A stretch of 64,000 bases of DNA from Nannobrachium achirus (lineage: Eukaryota > Chordata > Actinopteri > Myctophiformes > Myctophidae), in NCBI GenBank assembly GCA_963921795.1, contig OY997645.1:15710352-15774351 (forward strand), in the 5' to 3' direction. Position numbers and translations under genes: made by a program. The notes under the pieces were generated by a model. That model was not told the origin of the DNA. It ran no database searches and saw only the letters and a list, made by a program, of their open reading frames with translations. Below, piece by piece: positions 22,809-35,352 of this stretch; within the stretch, counting starts at the first letter, position 1; each line of letters starts with the position of its first letter.

Positions 22809-23353
22809 CTCGACTCAGACTCGTCCTCTCCAAGACTTCAGACTCGACTCAGACTCAAGCTCAAAGACTCATGGGCATCTCTAGTCCCCATGCCTGATAG
22901 GGAAGTACAGACAGAAAGGCTATGGGCACAGAGCTCTGTGGTGCAGGAAAATCCCTTGTCGTTTTCCCTGGAGCACACGACAATAATAGTCATGTTACCT
23001 GCTACAGTATGACTGCAGGGAGCTTACGGCTCACTATAGTGAGAGTGTTACGTGCGAACCTAAAGTGGTCACAAACAGTACTCACTGTAGAACAGGATAG
23101 GTCACTTAAAGATTCCAAACCAGTATAGAACATCTAAAAAATGAAGACAAAAATAAAACATCATCGCAGCCTGGAGTCTGACCTGCTCTCTCCCATTTCA
23201 CATTATCCCACCTCCCTGTCAAACCAGAGACAAGCTCTTCAGTCGGCGAGGTGCTTTTGTTCGGATAAAGCAGTATGGAGGGGGAAAAAAAAGCAGTGTT
23301 TGTGGAGAAAGACCCCCCTGCTGAGTGCTGACAGACAACGTATTTTTCCTCTA

Positions 23354-23961
23354 GCCCATTTAGAACGGGTACACATTATTGTGTATCATTATTTTATGCT
23401 TTAACTATTGAAAAATAGCAGATATACAAGCTCACAGCGCTGCAGCGAGTGCCGCGCTGCGAGCTTGTAGATCTGCTATTTTAGAAAATTCGTGAAAATT
23501 TGAATTTTGACACGATTCTATAAGTGTCTTTTGAATCCTTCTAAGATTTTTTTAAAAACCTATGTTTCTATGTCAGCAATCTGGCCAGCCATCGTCAAAG
23601 AAAAGGTCCTTTTCACTTAACTGGAGCTCAGTTAGTCTGTTCTTGAGAGACTACTTTGTCAGTGGTTCTCAAACCTTTTCATGTGAAGGACCCCCAAAAT
23701 GATATTTATTTGGCCACGGACCCCCCCATCTCAAAATATTTAGTTCCAGGGACCACCCCCAGAAGAAAAATTTGAGTTCCAAACGTTCGCTTTGAAAATA
23801 CATAATATTCAAAGATTTGCACACATTTTCACGACTTTTTTCAAAAATAGCAGATCTACAAGCTCGCAGCGCGGCAGTCGGTGCCGCGCTGTGAGCTTGT
23901 ATATCTGCTATTTTTCACCGGTTAAAGCATTCAATAATTCTAGGCCCTAAATGGGCTAGGT
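23354..23961. mobile_element. Two-palindrome element, third copy
   Basis: Bounded by TAGCCCATTTAGAAC and CCCTAAATGGGCTA, with palindromes at about 23407-23482 and 23841-23917. It carries the uninterrupted target site for the MITE seen at 39887. Confidence 0.78.
23841..23917. repeat. Palindrome module, GCAGCGCGGC variant
   Basis: CAAAAATAGCAGATCTACAA, then GCTCGCAGCGCGGCA in the left arm and GTGCCGCGCTGTGAGC in the right. Same variant at 39374-39449, 39802-39880 and 47471-47549. Confidence 0.9.
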
Positions 23962-23964
23962 TAC

Positions 23965-25035
23965 TTTTGATTCATTATTCCATTGAGCGCTGTGCTCTGA
24001 TCCAAGGATCTGTCTTGACAACGTTGCTCTAATATCACGCTTTTCCGCCCGCGAGTCTTATTATCTCATGGATGTAATTTTAATAAAGTGAGAGATATTA
24101 TAATTTCCTCAGTTTCACTACCTGCTTAAATTGCCTGGGGCATCCTGTGGGAGTATTTCTTGGACAGGCAATCTGTGCTAAAAGTTGTACCTTGACACGA
24201 CCCCGGAGTGCATCTCGGCTGCTCCCAGCTGCCTGTTATAAGCTTTTCTAAGCCACTTATCTGGTCCACTTTACTCATAGAGCACTCTTCTATTTTTTTT
24301 CTCCTAGCGTTGTGCACAGCGCTCTCTCCTCAGCTTTCTGCAGTATTCATTTTAAAATGATGTTACAATGCAACTACTACAGTGAAACGGTTTAGTCAAT
24401 TATTTGATAAACAGAAGATTGATTAAATGTTTTTTTTTTTATCCAACTAAACCAATTGGATAATTGGTTCAGTGATGTATCGATTTAATGGCTATGTGCA
24501 ATTTCGAACAAGAGTAATGTGAATGTCTGTATTTCTTACTTATTTTTTCTATATTGTTAGAATTTTTGTACTTTATTCATTTCGTTTTTCATGGGGCACA
24601 CTGTTGGGGGGCATTTGTCTTTCTTTCTAATACTTTTTTGCAAACATTTTCCTCATTTGATCATTTAGTCTTCCTTTCATGATCTAAAACTACAGTCGAA
24701 TGAGGTGTGGTTAGTGAATCCATGGCCGCTGGTGTTTAGTTGTACATATACTAGATAATATAGATGCAGTAAAATCCTCCGTGTTGAATGCATGGATGTA
24801 GGGTGGAATGGAGTTTAGTACCGGTGGAAGTTTGTCTGGCAACTAAGACTAATTGTACGATGGTGTAGCTTGCCAAAAAGACTCATTGACTCATTGTTGT
24901 TTGCACAAATGCCTTCTAAACCAATAGTTCTCACACTTGAAGTGACGTGCTGTTAGCTTGTGGATCTGGTATTATTGAATAGCCAACGCAAAAATCTAAA
25001 ATGACTCAGATGCTTTCCCCGTTTTAACGGGTTAA
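23965..25035. other. Intron C, no clear feature
   Basis: AT-rich, with half a palindrome module near 24950-24990 only. Confidence 0.4.
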
Positions 25036-25045
25036 GCTTTTAAGC

Positions 25046-25520
25046 CAGGGTTCTTCAACGTTTTCAGGCCAAAGACCCCGTATAGCAGAGAGAGATGAAG
25101 CAGGGACCCCCACAACCTGTTCATAGATTCCATACAGTTTCATCGTTTGACGGCACAATCACCAGTGTATTTTGGATTCATGTCAATGTGTGTTTTCAGA
25201 TATTTAACCACTTGAACCGTCAACACTTAATAAACTTGACCTTTCACTCCGTACTTAGTCTGCTCTTTTTCCCCTCTACACCAAACCTCTTTGCCGAAAA
25301 TAGCCGATCAACAAACTCACAACGCCTCACAGCGCGTGCAATTGTGAGCTTATAGATCTGCTATTTTTGGCTTAAGTTCTCCGAATATGGACGTTAGGGT
25401 TCAATTAGTTAATATAAAAAAGGAGAAAAAAAGGTTTCTATCACACAAAGATTTGGAGGACCCCCTGTAGTAACTCTGAGGACCCCCTAGGGGTCCCGGA
25501 CCCCCTGTTGAAGACCTCTG
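25046..25520. mobile_element. hAT element, CAGGGGTCTTCAAC family, inverted
   Basis: It starts CAGGGTTCTTCAAC and ends GTTGAAGACCTCTG. Perfect 8-bp duplications TTTTAAGC lie at 25038-25045 and 25521-25528. Palindrome copy at about 25296-25371. Confidence 0.9.
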
Positions 25521-26007
25521 TTTTAAGCCATACACAGTATGTGTTTCCCAGAAGTTGTTTTTATCCAATAGGACCAAGTTCCACTGTCCCTAAAAACAAA
25601 ACTGTCATTCGCAGAAGCGTTCTCAAATACTCATGCAAGTTGTGTTATTGGAACTACAGCAGAATTAAATTAATTGTGAGGGCAATTTCATTTAGATTCA
25701 AAATTAATTGCATTCACAGCGTATGGGTCCATTTTCACGCCGTGTTCAATTTGACAATAATCAAATAAATAATAAACTGATTAATTGGTTATGAATATAA
25801 TTGTTAGTGGCAGCCCTGTCTGCAACAGGTCTGACTGTCTGCTGTTTGCCCTCAAACAGGACCCTCCAAAACAGCCAGCCAGAGAAGACAAAGCCCAGGC
25901 TGGCCTGCAGCCTGCATTGGGATGCAGGGCCTCGTCTGTCTCTTTCAGCATAACGAATGGGTGGCTATTTTATCCACCCAGCTCCAAATTCAAGGCGGTC
26001 CGTCTTA

Positions 26008-26073
26008 ATCGGCGCTTTGCATCAGCGCGTGAGAATGTGTAAACATTCTCACGCGCTGATGCAAAGCGCCGAT
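26008..26073. repeat. Perfect 31-bp hairpin with 4-nt loop
   Basis: Arms 26008-26038 and 26043-26073 are exactly complementary (ATCGGCGCTTTGCATCAGCG at the outer left), with loop GTAA. It is GC-rich in an AT-rich setting and contains CTTTGCAT/ATGCAAAG on the two arms. Confidence 0.92.
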
Positions 26074-26923
26074 CCCCTGGAGTTGTAAAGTCTCGGAAGT
26101 TCTTTGATCGTTTCAATAACTTATAATGGAATACATCCAACGAGTAAAAAAACTAAAAGAAAAGAAAAGGAAATAAATCACATTCCTGTTTCAATCATCT
26201 AGGATTTATTGCGTGTGTGTTTTCTTTAATGATAGACTGAGACTGAGACTCTCTACAAGTCTCTGCACAAATAATTTTTTTCCACTTTTTTTCCACTCCC
26301 TGACTTAAATTATGAATACTCAGTTTCTTCTGTGCACCTTCATCTACTGGAACTTTGAGCAGGTTTAAAACACATTCTTCCGTCTACACCATATCGACCT
26401 ACAGTACGAGCTTGTAGATCAACTATTCTTTGTTTAATTCCCCCCATACACCTGCAAGCATGCAACTAACTGCATGTAGGCCAGCGGTTCAACCTTTTCA
26501 GCTCTTTGTTTGGGAACCACTGCTCCAGTTCACAGAAGGTTGTGTCTCAAGGGGTAAGCCAACCTCACTGTCTGTTTGCAGTCAATAAGTGTGGACCAAC
26601 ATACAATATAGGCTCTAAGCACAGCAGCCGCCATATTGGAAATAAATCGGGCCTATTCCTTATATTTCCTTCATAGGTGTTAACAATGATACTAATGAAG
26701 GCTCTGTTCCATTCTGGTCAAACAGAGTCCGAGTGCAGATATTGTGCATGTTGGCTCACTGGAAACACTCTGCTACGCCAGTGGGTCTCAAAGTGTGGTT
26801 CAGGTACCCTCAAGGTTTCTTGAGGGTGTTCCAAATGGCCCCTTACGGGTGTGTATTGTGTAACTCATGAGAGTGTGCAAATGGAACTAAATGGACCTGT
26901 ATGCGTCCAGTTGGTTCCGTGTG

Positions 26924-27433
26924 TATATGTTACGGTTAGTTTGGGTAACTCGGTTAGACTGTGGTAAGAGCGCTTGTTTTGTCGTTCACCACACACCAAT
27001 CACCACCAGATGGCGACGACAGCCATTCACTAGTGAAGGCGCTGACGTCACTCGTTTGCGACTCTCTTTCTTTATTTACTAGCCTAGCCTAGCCTAGCCT
27101 AGCCTAGCCTAGCCTAGCCTAGCCTAGCTTGCCCAGGCCTTACGGCCTGGGCATAAATATAACGATTGCATTCACCACGGCTTCGTAACTCGCGCGGCGC
27201 TCCGCCGGCCGCGCGGCCCTGGCCCGCCCTTCGCGGCCACTCGCGCCTGCGGCGCTCGGGGGCGAAGAGCAGGACCAAGGTCCGCTGGCCTTCGCGCCGC
27301 TTGCAATGTCGTGGACAATCGAGCGGCTCCGCCTGGAGGACGTTGTTGTGGCGACCGCTTGTTCCGCCCCATGCCGCACGGCGAGCGCTCCGTTTCTCTA
27401 TCTAACCGTTTCTCTATCTAACCGTGACATATA
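26924..27433. mobile_element. TIR-bounded element with GC-rich core
   Basis: Inverted ends TATATGTTACGGTTAG and CTAACCGTGACATATA enclose an AGCCT pentanucleotide tract (27081-27127), the palindrome GCCCAGGCCTTACGGCCTGGGC-type hairpin at 27131-27152, and about 180 bp of CpG-rich sequence. The composition is unlike anything else in the window. Confidence 0.6.
27081..27127. repeat. (AGCCT)n tract
   Basis: Nine AGCCT units at the start of the GC-rich core of 26924-27433. Confidence 0.95.
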
Positions 27434-27473
27434 TACTCTCAGAGTTATGGGGGTCCTTGAAATTCATTTTTTT

Positions 27474-27908
27474 TTAAAGAGGTGGTGCCATGGTTTTTCC
27501 CCCCTCTAAAACATGATTATCAAGTATTATGATTATACTAGGAGGAAGATCTTTTCCAAAAAAGTATACAGAAAGAGTTAAAATTGGGTTTTTATGTGGC
27601 CACACCCCCAGTTCATTAAGTATGCATGGATGTCATGTTGGGTGGTGACCCAGCTGAAGTTAGCCACACCCCACAGTGTTGGGTGAATGGTAATAAGGGG
27701 AGGAGTTGATTCTGTGATGTAATCATATCTGTGTTTTTAACTGACACTTTTGACCACAAGGTGGCAGCCTCCAAGAGAAAACAAACAAATACCAAGAGAA
27801 TACATATTTGCTTATAAAAACCACACCAGGGGGTCTAATGAAGTACTTTCAACCTCCTAGACACATGAAAAACAGAAAAAGTACAAAACTATGGCACTAC
27901 CTCTTTAA
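27474..27908. mobile_element. TTAA-flanked MITE (TTAAAGAGGTRGTGCCATRG)
   Basis: Left end TTAAAGAGGTGGTGCCATGG and right end CTATGGCACTACCTCTTTAA are inverted repeats including TTAA. A second, inverted copy is at 38397-38803; shared internal strings include TTGGGTGAATGGTAA and its inverse. Confidence 0.85.
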
Positions 27909-27994
27909 TTCATTAGCCTACTATCATTGGTAACATACAAGGAAGAGGCCACAGTTATTTCCAATATGGCTGCTGTGCATAGAGCCTATTGCAT

Positions 27995-28440
27995 CAGGCA
28001 CGTGCACAAATAGATATAAAAGGCGGCTTAAGCCCCTGCCCTTTTACCCGTCTGTAAAAAGTGCCCTCTCCAGACCATGAATACAGTTTTCACTATGGTG
28101 AAAGACATGCAAATGCCCTCTTTTCATGACATACCTGAAGGCAGCAATTCAAGAGAATTGCCTTGTCCAATTAAACCTTCCTGAACTTCAATGCAGCATC
28201 TTATGTTGAAAGAATTGCCCTCTCTGTGCAGAAATCCATGCCGTACCACCACATCTCCAGTATTGACTTCATTATGCTTAGTTCAGTGTGGTATCAAGCA
28301 CCGAAAATAGCCGACCTCCAAGCTCCCAACGCGTCACAGCGCGTGAGCTTGGAGGTCGGCTATTTTCGATATTTTTCACCAAAAGGCCCTTTTAGAAATG
28401 TCAGCCCCCTTGCCTCTCTAACATTCTCTGCACGTCCCTG
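27995..28440. mobile_element. hAT element, CAGGGACGTGC family, inverted
   Basis: It runs from CAGGCACGTGCAC to TCTCTGCACGTCCCTG. Flanks are TATTGCAT (27987-27994) and TATTGGAT (28441-28448), 7 of 8 matching. Palindrome at 28302-28369. Confidence 0.9.
28302..28369. repeat. Palindrome module, CTCCAAG variant
   Basis: CGAAAATAGCCGACCTCCAA and TTGGAGGTCGGCTATTTTCG are exact inverses at the outer arms; the centre is shortened on the right. Confidence 0.9.
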
Positions 28441-28664
28441 TATTGGATCAAGGTACAGCCAAGTCCTCTTCTTTATTCAAATCTATTCTGCTCACTGGTT
28501 GTGTTGCATTGCTTCCAAACATTCTCCAGTATGGGACCTTTTCTTTTCTCTCTTGGTTTTTTGAAATTCTGGAGAGGCTGAACTCACAGTTGGCTGTTTC
28601 TCAGCCGTGACTTTGAAGAGCAGCAGGCAACAGGGAGTGAGTGTGATCCCTGTCCCTAGTGAGA

Positions 28665-28687
28665 TCTCTCTCTCTCTCTCGTCTCTC

Positions 28688-28722
<35 letters not shown>

Positions 28723-28740
28723 TCCTCTCTCTCTCTCTCT

Positions 28741-28806
<66 letters not shown>
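28665..28806. repeat. (CT)n tract
   Basis: CT dinucleotide repeat with occasional CCT interruptions. Confidence 0.95.
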
Positions 28807-28813
<7 letters not shown>

Positions 28814-28999
28814 TGAGCAGTACCACAACATAAAAATTACTCTGTTACAACATGCATTGAACATTTTACTTGAGTAAAAGTATGCTACAAAAATAAAAGT
28901 ACTCAAACTAAAAAAGAATAAAGTAAAGTATAGGCTACCCTCAAATTATTGTACTTAAGAACATTACTTGAATAATATATTTAGTTACTTTCCCCCACT

Positions 29000-29203
<204 letters not shown>

Positions 29204-29663
29204 AGACATGAGCTTGGCTCAGCTCAGTCACTGGAGCCGAGCTCTGAGCCGATCGGTGGTTCCTGACGACCGACTGAAATCATTATTAGGCCTACTCCAC
29301 TATCTCGGGCTGCCGATCTGGTCAAATGATTGATCGCCACTGAGCACCTGCTCTTTGCGATGGCGACAGCACATTTCAGCGTTCAGCGGTGGACACAGTG
29401 TTATGCTTGAGTAGCTGCTTAACCACTTAAACCCCATACTATGCTTGTGACTTTTCGGTTTTCTGATATTCTGGTGATAGCCGATTGAAGCCGGTCGGCT
29501 TGTGAGCTTGTCGATCTCCTATTTTCTGTGAAAGCCTTCCCCACAATCCAGACGCTGGGGTTTGAGTGGTTAACTGCTCAAAAGCACACATTACAAAGTC
29601 GTTTTTTCTTTTTAATATCAATGTGTCGTGTTGTGAGCTTGTAAGTTGTCTATTTGCACTATA

Positions 29664-29853
29664 TCCTTTTTTTGTATATGTTTGCGGGCTTTTATGCCCT
29701 TTATTGATAGGACAGTAGACTGACAGGAAATGGGGAGAGAGATGGGGAGTGACATGCGGCAAAGGTAGTTGGGATCGGGAATCGAACCAGCGACACGCTG
29801 TCAGGCTACACTGAGCCTTTGTCCTGGACCGGTAGGCCAGCGGGCACCCCGGC
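29664..29853 (-). mobile_element. tRNA-derived SINE, minus strand
   Basis: Read on the minus strand, a tRNA-like head with TGGTTCGATTCCCGATCCC (B box GGTTCGATTCC) is followed by GCATGTCACTCCCCATCTCT and a tail CTGTCCTATCAATAAAGGGC. This head/tail arrangement is widespread in teleosts. It differs from the SINE at 35183. Confidence 0.7.
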
Positions 29854-30060
29854 ACTATATTTTAAATAGGGCTTAAGTGGTTAATTCATAAAATATATTT
29901 TCTATTAGCTTAGATTCCCCCATTGATGATGTCAATGGTAGGCGGGTTTCTGAACTGTCTCCTCCTCTGAGACATAGCGTGAGTAGACACAAATGGTATT
30001 AATGAGCATTAGTGAGGAGTGGACCAATTATATGAAGATGGATTGAAAATGGCTGAAGTC

Positions 30061-30190
30061 GTCCTTCAGTACTCAAGTACGTCCCAGACTCTTCTCCCTT
30101 CTGGCTCCCAAACTATTGAACAAACTCTCCATTGCAATTAGAACTGCAGATTTGCTCCCAATCCTCCACCGTAAACAGAAGGCTGACCTC
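30061..30190 (+). mobile_element. LINE 3' coding relic
   Basis: Conceptual translation gives ...LLAPKLLNKLSIAIRTADLL, the degraded WNSLP-type C-terminus of a CR1/L2/jockey-like LINE. A tail-like sequence GTAAATCGCTTTGGATTAAG at 30684-30704 may be a related 3' end. Confidence 0.5.
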
Positions 30191-31121
30191 TTCTGACTCC
30201 ACCTTAGCCTGTAACACTTAGCCTCGTAAAAAATGTTCAAATTGTAATTGGATAGCATGTTATGTACTGTAGATACATGCTACTGTAGGTCATTGTTGAC
30301 CTAGAATGTACAGATTATGTACAGATTATGGTTATTATTGTAGGCTCGCCTGAAAGGCGAGACCAGTATGTTATCTTCATTATTTATAGAGTGAGTTCCA
30401 TCGCGTGAGTTCCGTCGCGTGAGTTCCGTTGCAGACAGTGCAAAGGCAGCCAATGAGGTGCGGAAAATCTGGGAGTGGTGTTAGCTGGAGTATTGGTTGA
30501 GCTTCACATGACAGTTAGCACGCTGCAGAATATAGTACGAGCGAGCCCACACTGTTTCGTAGGAACAGTATCTCAAGTTATTATTTTGATATTCATTAGA
30601 CTGAATCTGATGATAGACTCTTGGTTTACTTTTGATCCTAGATTACTACTGCTAAGCATTTTCATGTATTACCTTGTGTTATTGTAAATCGCTTTGGATT
30701 AAGAGCAGGCTAAATGCCTAAATTGTACATCACTTTTTCTTTTCTTTCTTCGTTTTCAGCATTTAAAGACTTAGGCATGGTAAATATGTCGATGGAATGA
30801 ACACTGCTAAATCTGCAGGTCAGATCGCGTTGCACGTTATGTAATGAGATGTTGTTAATTTCACCCCCAGTGTTGGCCACATTTAGATTGCCATCCATTG
30901 ATTTGTGGTAGTTTTACCTCATTAGGGAGACATTGATATTGATCCACTTACATACAGTACAGTATGTCTCGTTTTACAGAAGGAAATAATGATAGGTCAC
31001 GCAGGTTTTCTTCTTGGTCTTCTGGACGGTACTTGGGAACTTTAGTGAAACTCTAGTATGTCTTTCCCGGTATTCAGCATACCCCCCACGCCCCCCACCA
31101 CACACACACACACGCGCACAC

Positions 31122-31135
31122 ATACACGCACGCAT

Positions 31136-31213
<78 letters not shown>
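31122..31213. repeat. (ACGC)n then (CA)n tract
   Basis: ACGC tetranucleotides grade into a CA run. Confidence 0.95.
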
Positions 31214-31214
<1 letters not shown>

Positions 31215-31304
31215 GAAATCTCCCTTACATCTCTTCTTAAAGAGCCATAGTGTGGTCCTACGATGCACATCACACTCTGTGTTGCCATGTCGGCGTATTA
31301 TAAG

Positions 31305-31714
31305 CAGTGGTGCTTTGGATTTTCTTTTCCGGGCGGACAGTCATTTATTGACGTCACGTGCACGCGCGTGCACGCGCCTCTAGAGGCTATTTAGATAGAA
31401 AGGATGTCAGCAGATCTAATGGTGGGAAAACAATAGTTTTCTAGTCTTGATTACATTTGCATTATTACATAAGATTTTATGTTCTACTTTCTTTTAATTA
31501 ATTTAGAAAATACAGCGCTGCAGTAGGCTAGAGAAACAAAGTTTGCCTTGAACGAATCTCAAACACTAAATACCACAGTAATGGAGCCATGTATGAGGAC
31601 ACACACACATCAACACATGCACATGCAGTCACAGCTGGCTATATCCGTACGTCCGTGTGGGAATTTTTCCGACCACACGGTGTCCGGTCGCGTCCGGCCT
31701 CCAAAGCGCTACTG
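31305..31714. mobile_element. Non-autonomous hAT element
   Basis: Termini CAGTGGTGCTTTGG and CCAAAGCGCTACTG are flanked by the perfect 8-bp duplication ATTATAAG (31297-31304 and 31715-31722). The interior has alternating CGTGCACGCGCGTGCACGCG. No palindrome module and no coding frame. Confidence 0.88.
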
Positions 31715-31983
31715 ATTATAAGCGACTTTGGGCTTTTGCTTCTGTACGGTAGGCTGTCAACTTAAATATTGGTAGTTGTGGGTTGTGTTTTTTTTGGGGG
31801 AATGTTTCTAAAGTGTAGTTGCTTATATTTGGGCTTAATTGTTCCCTAATGTTGTTTAGATCAGGGGTTCTCAAAAACATTTTCATGATTTGTTTTCAAT
31901 TGATGTAGGCTAAAGCTCACATTAGCATGATAGCACTTAATCAACATAAATGCATAGCATTCACAGCTGACCCTGCTACACCT

Positions 31984-32103
<120 letters not shown>

Positions 32104-32863
32104 AGGCAAGAAGGGCTTTCTATACCATCAAAAGAAACATCTAGCTAGACATTTAATCAAGGAATAATGTAGGCCTGATAGCTATTGTTTTGGTACAGGC
32201 TGTCTTGTTATGGTTCAGCTTGTCCTTGTAATCTAGCAGCTAGTGGTCTTAGCCATGTGCTCCTTGGCAGAATCACAGGCTTTACATTGTGTACAATGAA
32301 ACCCTATAGGGAGATGTCCTCTACTGGACTAAGCCAAATGATGAGAAAAAAACAAAAAAGAAAGCAATCTGAAAACACTGGAAAGATCAACCCGAAACCA
32401 GAGCAGATTGTTGACCTTGCTCCCAGGGGAAGATAGTCTCTGCATCAGCTGCACACAAAATGTGGTAGAAAACACTTTCTAACTATCTTCCCACTGTACC
32501 AAGACACATACATTATGTTTATTCCTGTACAATCTGTGTCACGTTGACCTCAACTGTAGAAATACTGTACACACGAACAGAGCAACTACTGTACATTCTA
32601 AGACATTTGGACATTTTCTGTGTGCGTGTCTGCGTGAGCAGGCGTGCTTGCATGCGTGTGCTAATTTAAAAACATCATAACGTACCAAGCTAACCTTGCC
32701 TACGTGTAAAACTATTCATAACATAAAATAAACCTTTTCATGGTTTTGTAAGCTATAGTTTTACATTAGTTGCAAATGTGACAAAGCTCTGTTTACACAA
32801 TTCTTTATTCCCTTTAAATTGTACATAATTCCATAGTTTTGACACTTGCTATGGCAAATACAT

Positions 32864-32935
<72 letters not shown>
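32864..32935. repeat. (GA)n tract
   Basis: About 35 perfect GA units. Confidence 0.95.
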
Positions 32936-32939
<4 letters not shown>

Positions 32940-32986
32940 TACAGTATAAACTGCTACATGGTGGGTTTCAAGAAGCACATCATAAC

Positions 32987-33460
32987 CAGGGTGTCGCACC
33001 AAATTCTGGGCCCCGGGTACAAGGATTCAATGCGGGCCACCCATGAATGTTCTTCATATAGGGAGGGGGTTTAACCCATTTAGACTGGGAACGCATTATT
33101 ATGCATTATTTGTGCTTTAACTATTAAAAGATAGCAGATATGCAAGCTCACGAGCTTGAACATTTGTGCAAGTCTTTGAATATTTCATATCCTCCCTATG
33201 TTTCTCAGTGGTGCTCAAACTTTTTCATGTGAAGAAGCAAAATTTGAATTACAAATGTTGACTTAACATTTCAAAGATTTGCACACATTTTCACGACGTT
33301 TCAAAAGTAGCAGATCTACAAGCTGAGTGTCACGCTGCGAGCTTGTAAATCTGCTATTTTTCAATAGCTAAAGTATAAAATAATTAAGGCCCCTCCACCT
33401 TGGGCCCTATAGTAACTCAGTCCCACTCCCCCCCCCCCCCCCCCCCTTGTGACGCCCCTG
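32987..33460. mobile_element. hAT element, CAGGGGYGTC family, inverted
   Basis: It starts CAGGGTGTCGCACCAAATTC and ends TTGTGACGCCCCTG. Flanks ATCATAAC and TTCATGAC match at 6 of 8. It contains two palindrome remnants (33125-33165 and 33297-33366) and a C run at 33427-33446. Confidence 0.75.
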
Positions 33461-33876
33461 TTCATGACTGCTTCATTCAGTCATTTGCTGTCCCTATCTC
33501 CAGATTGCACAGGGAAGACACGCCACTATTAGACCGCCTTATTTTAATTCAAGCTTTCAACTTTCTAATGCTCTGCTTCCCCAGCTGATAGTATTCCTGT
33601 CACCATCAAGAAAATTATGGATCTTTGAAATTCTTTGTTAAATCAATCCTTTCAGGAACTATTTTAGGGCGAGGCCTTTCAAATCAATTCCAACTGCATT
33701 AAAACGCAGCAGATAATGTAACTTTGACGCAGTGAAATTGAAAAGCCCAAGGTATCTGAAGCAAGTTTCAGTTCTGCCAAGTTAATTTAATTTTGTGCAG
33801 AACTGAATGGAACCCAATGGATTCCTCAAGCAAGCAGACAACCTATACTGCTTTGGAAAATGGAAGTGAAGTCAAA

Positions 33877-34012
33877 TATCGTCGCTGTCGGGTGGAAACC
33901 TTGTATGTCCAAAACGTTCCTTTTTTGTATTATTTTAAAGACAATTCACTTACGAAAAACCATAAAAGGTTGAAACATGGAGATACAAGGTTTCTGCCCA
34001 ACAGGCAGCAGC
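33877..34012. mobile_element. TIR element, CGTCGTTGTCGGGTGGAAA family, internally deleted
   Basis: ATATCGTCGCTGTCGGGTGG and GGTTTCTGCCCAACAG are the ends. The palindrome and the adjoining segment are missing. Confidence 0.65.
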
Positions 34013-35352
34013 ACTGTAAGTCATGGTCACTGGGCTTTTACATGTACATGCCAGACCACCCGTATAATCCTTTAATCCAGGGGTCTTCAACGTTTCAGGC
34101 CAAGTTGAGAGAGAGATGAAGCAGGGATCCTCACAATCTTTTCATAGATTCCATATAGTGTAATTGTTTGACAGCACGATCATCAGTGTACAGTATTTTG
34201 GAATCATGTCAATGTGTGTTTTCAGATATTTAACCACTTGAACCGTCAATACTTAATAAACTTGACCTTTCACTCTGTACTTAGTCTGCTCTTTTTCCCC
34301 TCTACACCGAAGCTCTTTGCCGAAAATAGCCGATCTACAAGCTCACAACGCCTCGCGCTGCGATGCGTTGTGAGCTTAAATATGGACTCTAGGGTTCAAG
34401 TGGTTGATATAAAAAAATCACACAAAGATTTGTAGGACCCCCTGTAGTAACCAGGGATGTAGTGGGGCGTACACGCGTGGGCACGGCGTGCCCACACTTC
34501 TCTCACATCGTGCGCACGCGCTTTGACGCGCGTGCACTAGTGATGCGCGGGCTGGCAGGCTGGCTTGTCCGTGTCATCAAGTACCTACTGTACCGCAGAC
34601 AGAGTGCAGACAAGCCAGGCAAGTACAGAGCAGATCGTCCACCGATTGGTTGTAATATCACCATGACAACCAACAACCAACCAACAAGCTGACTGCCCCT
34701 TTGGGCTATGGGATTTTAAGACTCACTGACCAACCAACAACAACACAGTCTGTTTGTGTTTACTTCTTCAAACTTTAAGCGGTTACTGTAGCCTGCAGCA
34801 GTTTGTTTGTAGTGAATTTTTGTTACCTTGGATTATCTACCCTTGTATAATTCCGGTCAAATGCAGACAGACACCACCAGCACTGTCTGTACAACGGCGA
34901 CGTGGTGCATTCTTATCTTTAACTGTGAGTAAATAAACAGTCATGTCTTATTCTTATTGGTGGACTGGTGGTTGTTAGGTAAGACATCGTGCCTATATTA
35001 AACCTATTATATTAAGCCTAGAACGGTTCTGTTATGCCGTGCATTAACCCTGTAAAATAGCTGTTGTGAAATGTCTCTAGAAAATATTGATATTATATTA
35101 CAGGTCGTTCTGACTCAGCAATTGGTTGAAATAGGCTCGCCAGAGCATGATTGACACACTCAGATGGTAATAAAAATAAAATGGGGTGGCTGTAGCTCAG
35201 GAGGTAGAGTGGGTTGGCCAATGCTCCATGGGTCAGCGGTTCAAATCCCAGCTTCTCCTGTCTACATGTCGAAGTGTCCTTGGGCAAGACACTGAACCCC
35301 AAGTTGCCTCCGGTGAGCTGGTTGGTGCCTTGCATGGTTTCCACCGCCACCG

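Noticed and set aside
35183-35260. tRNA gene
   Set aside because: It is the tRNA-derived head of a SINE with a typical SINE body and tail.
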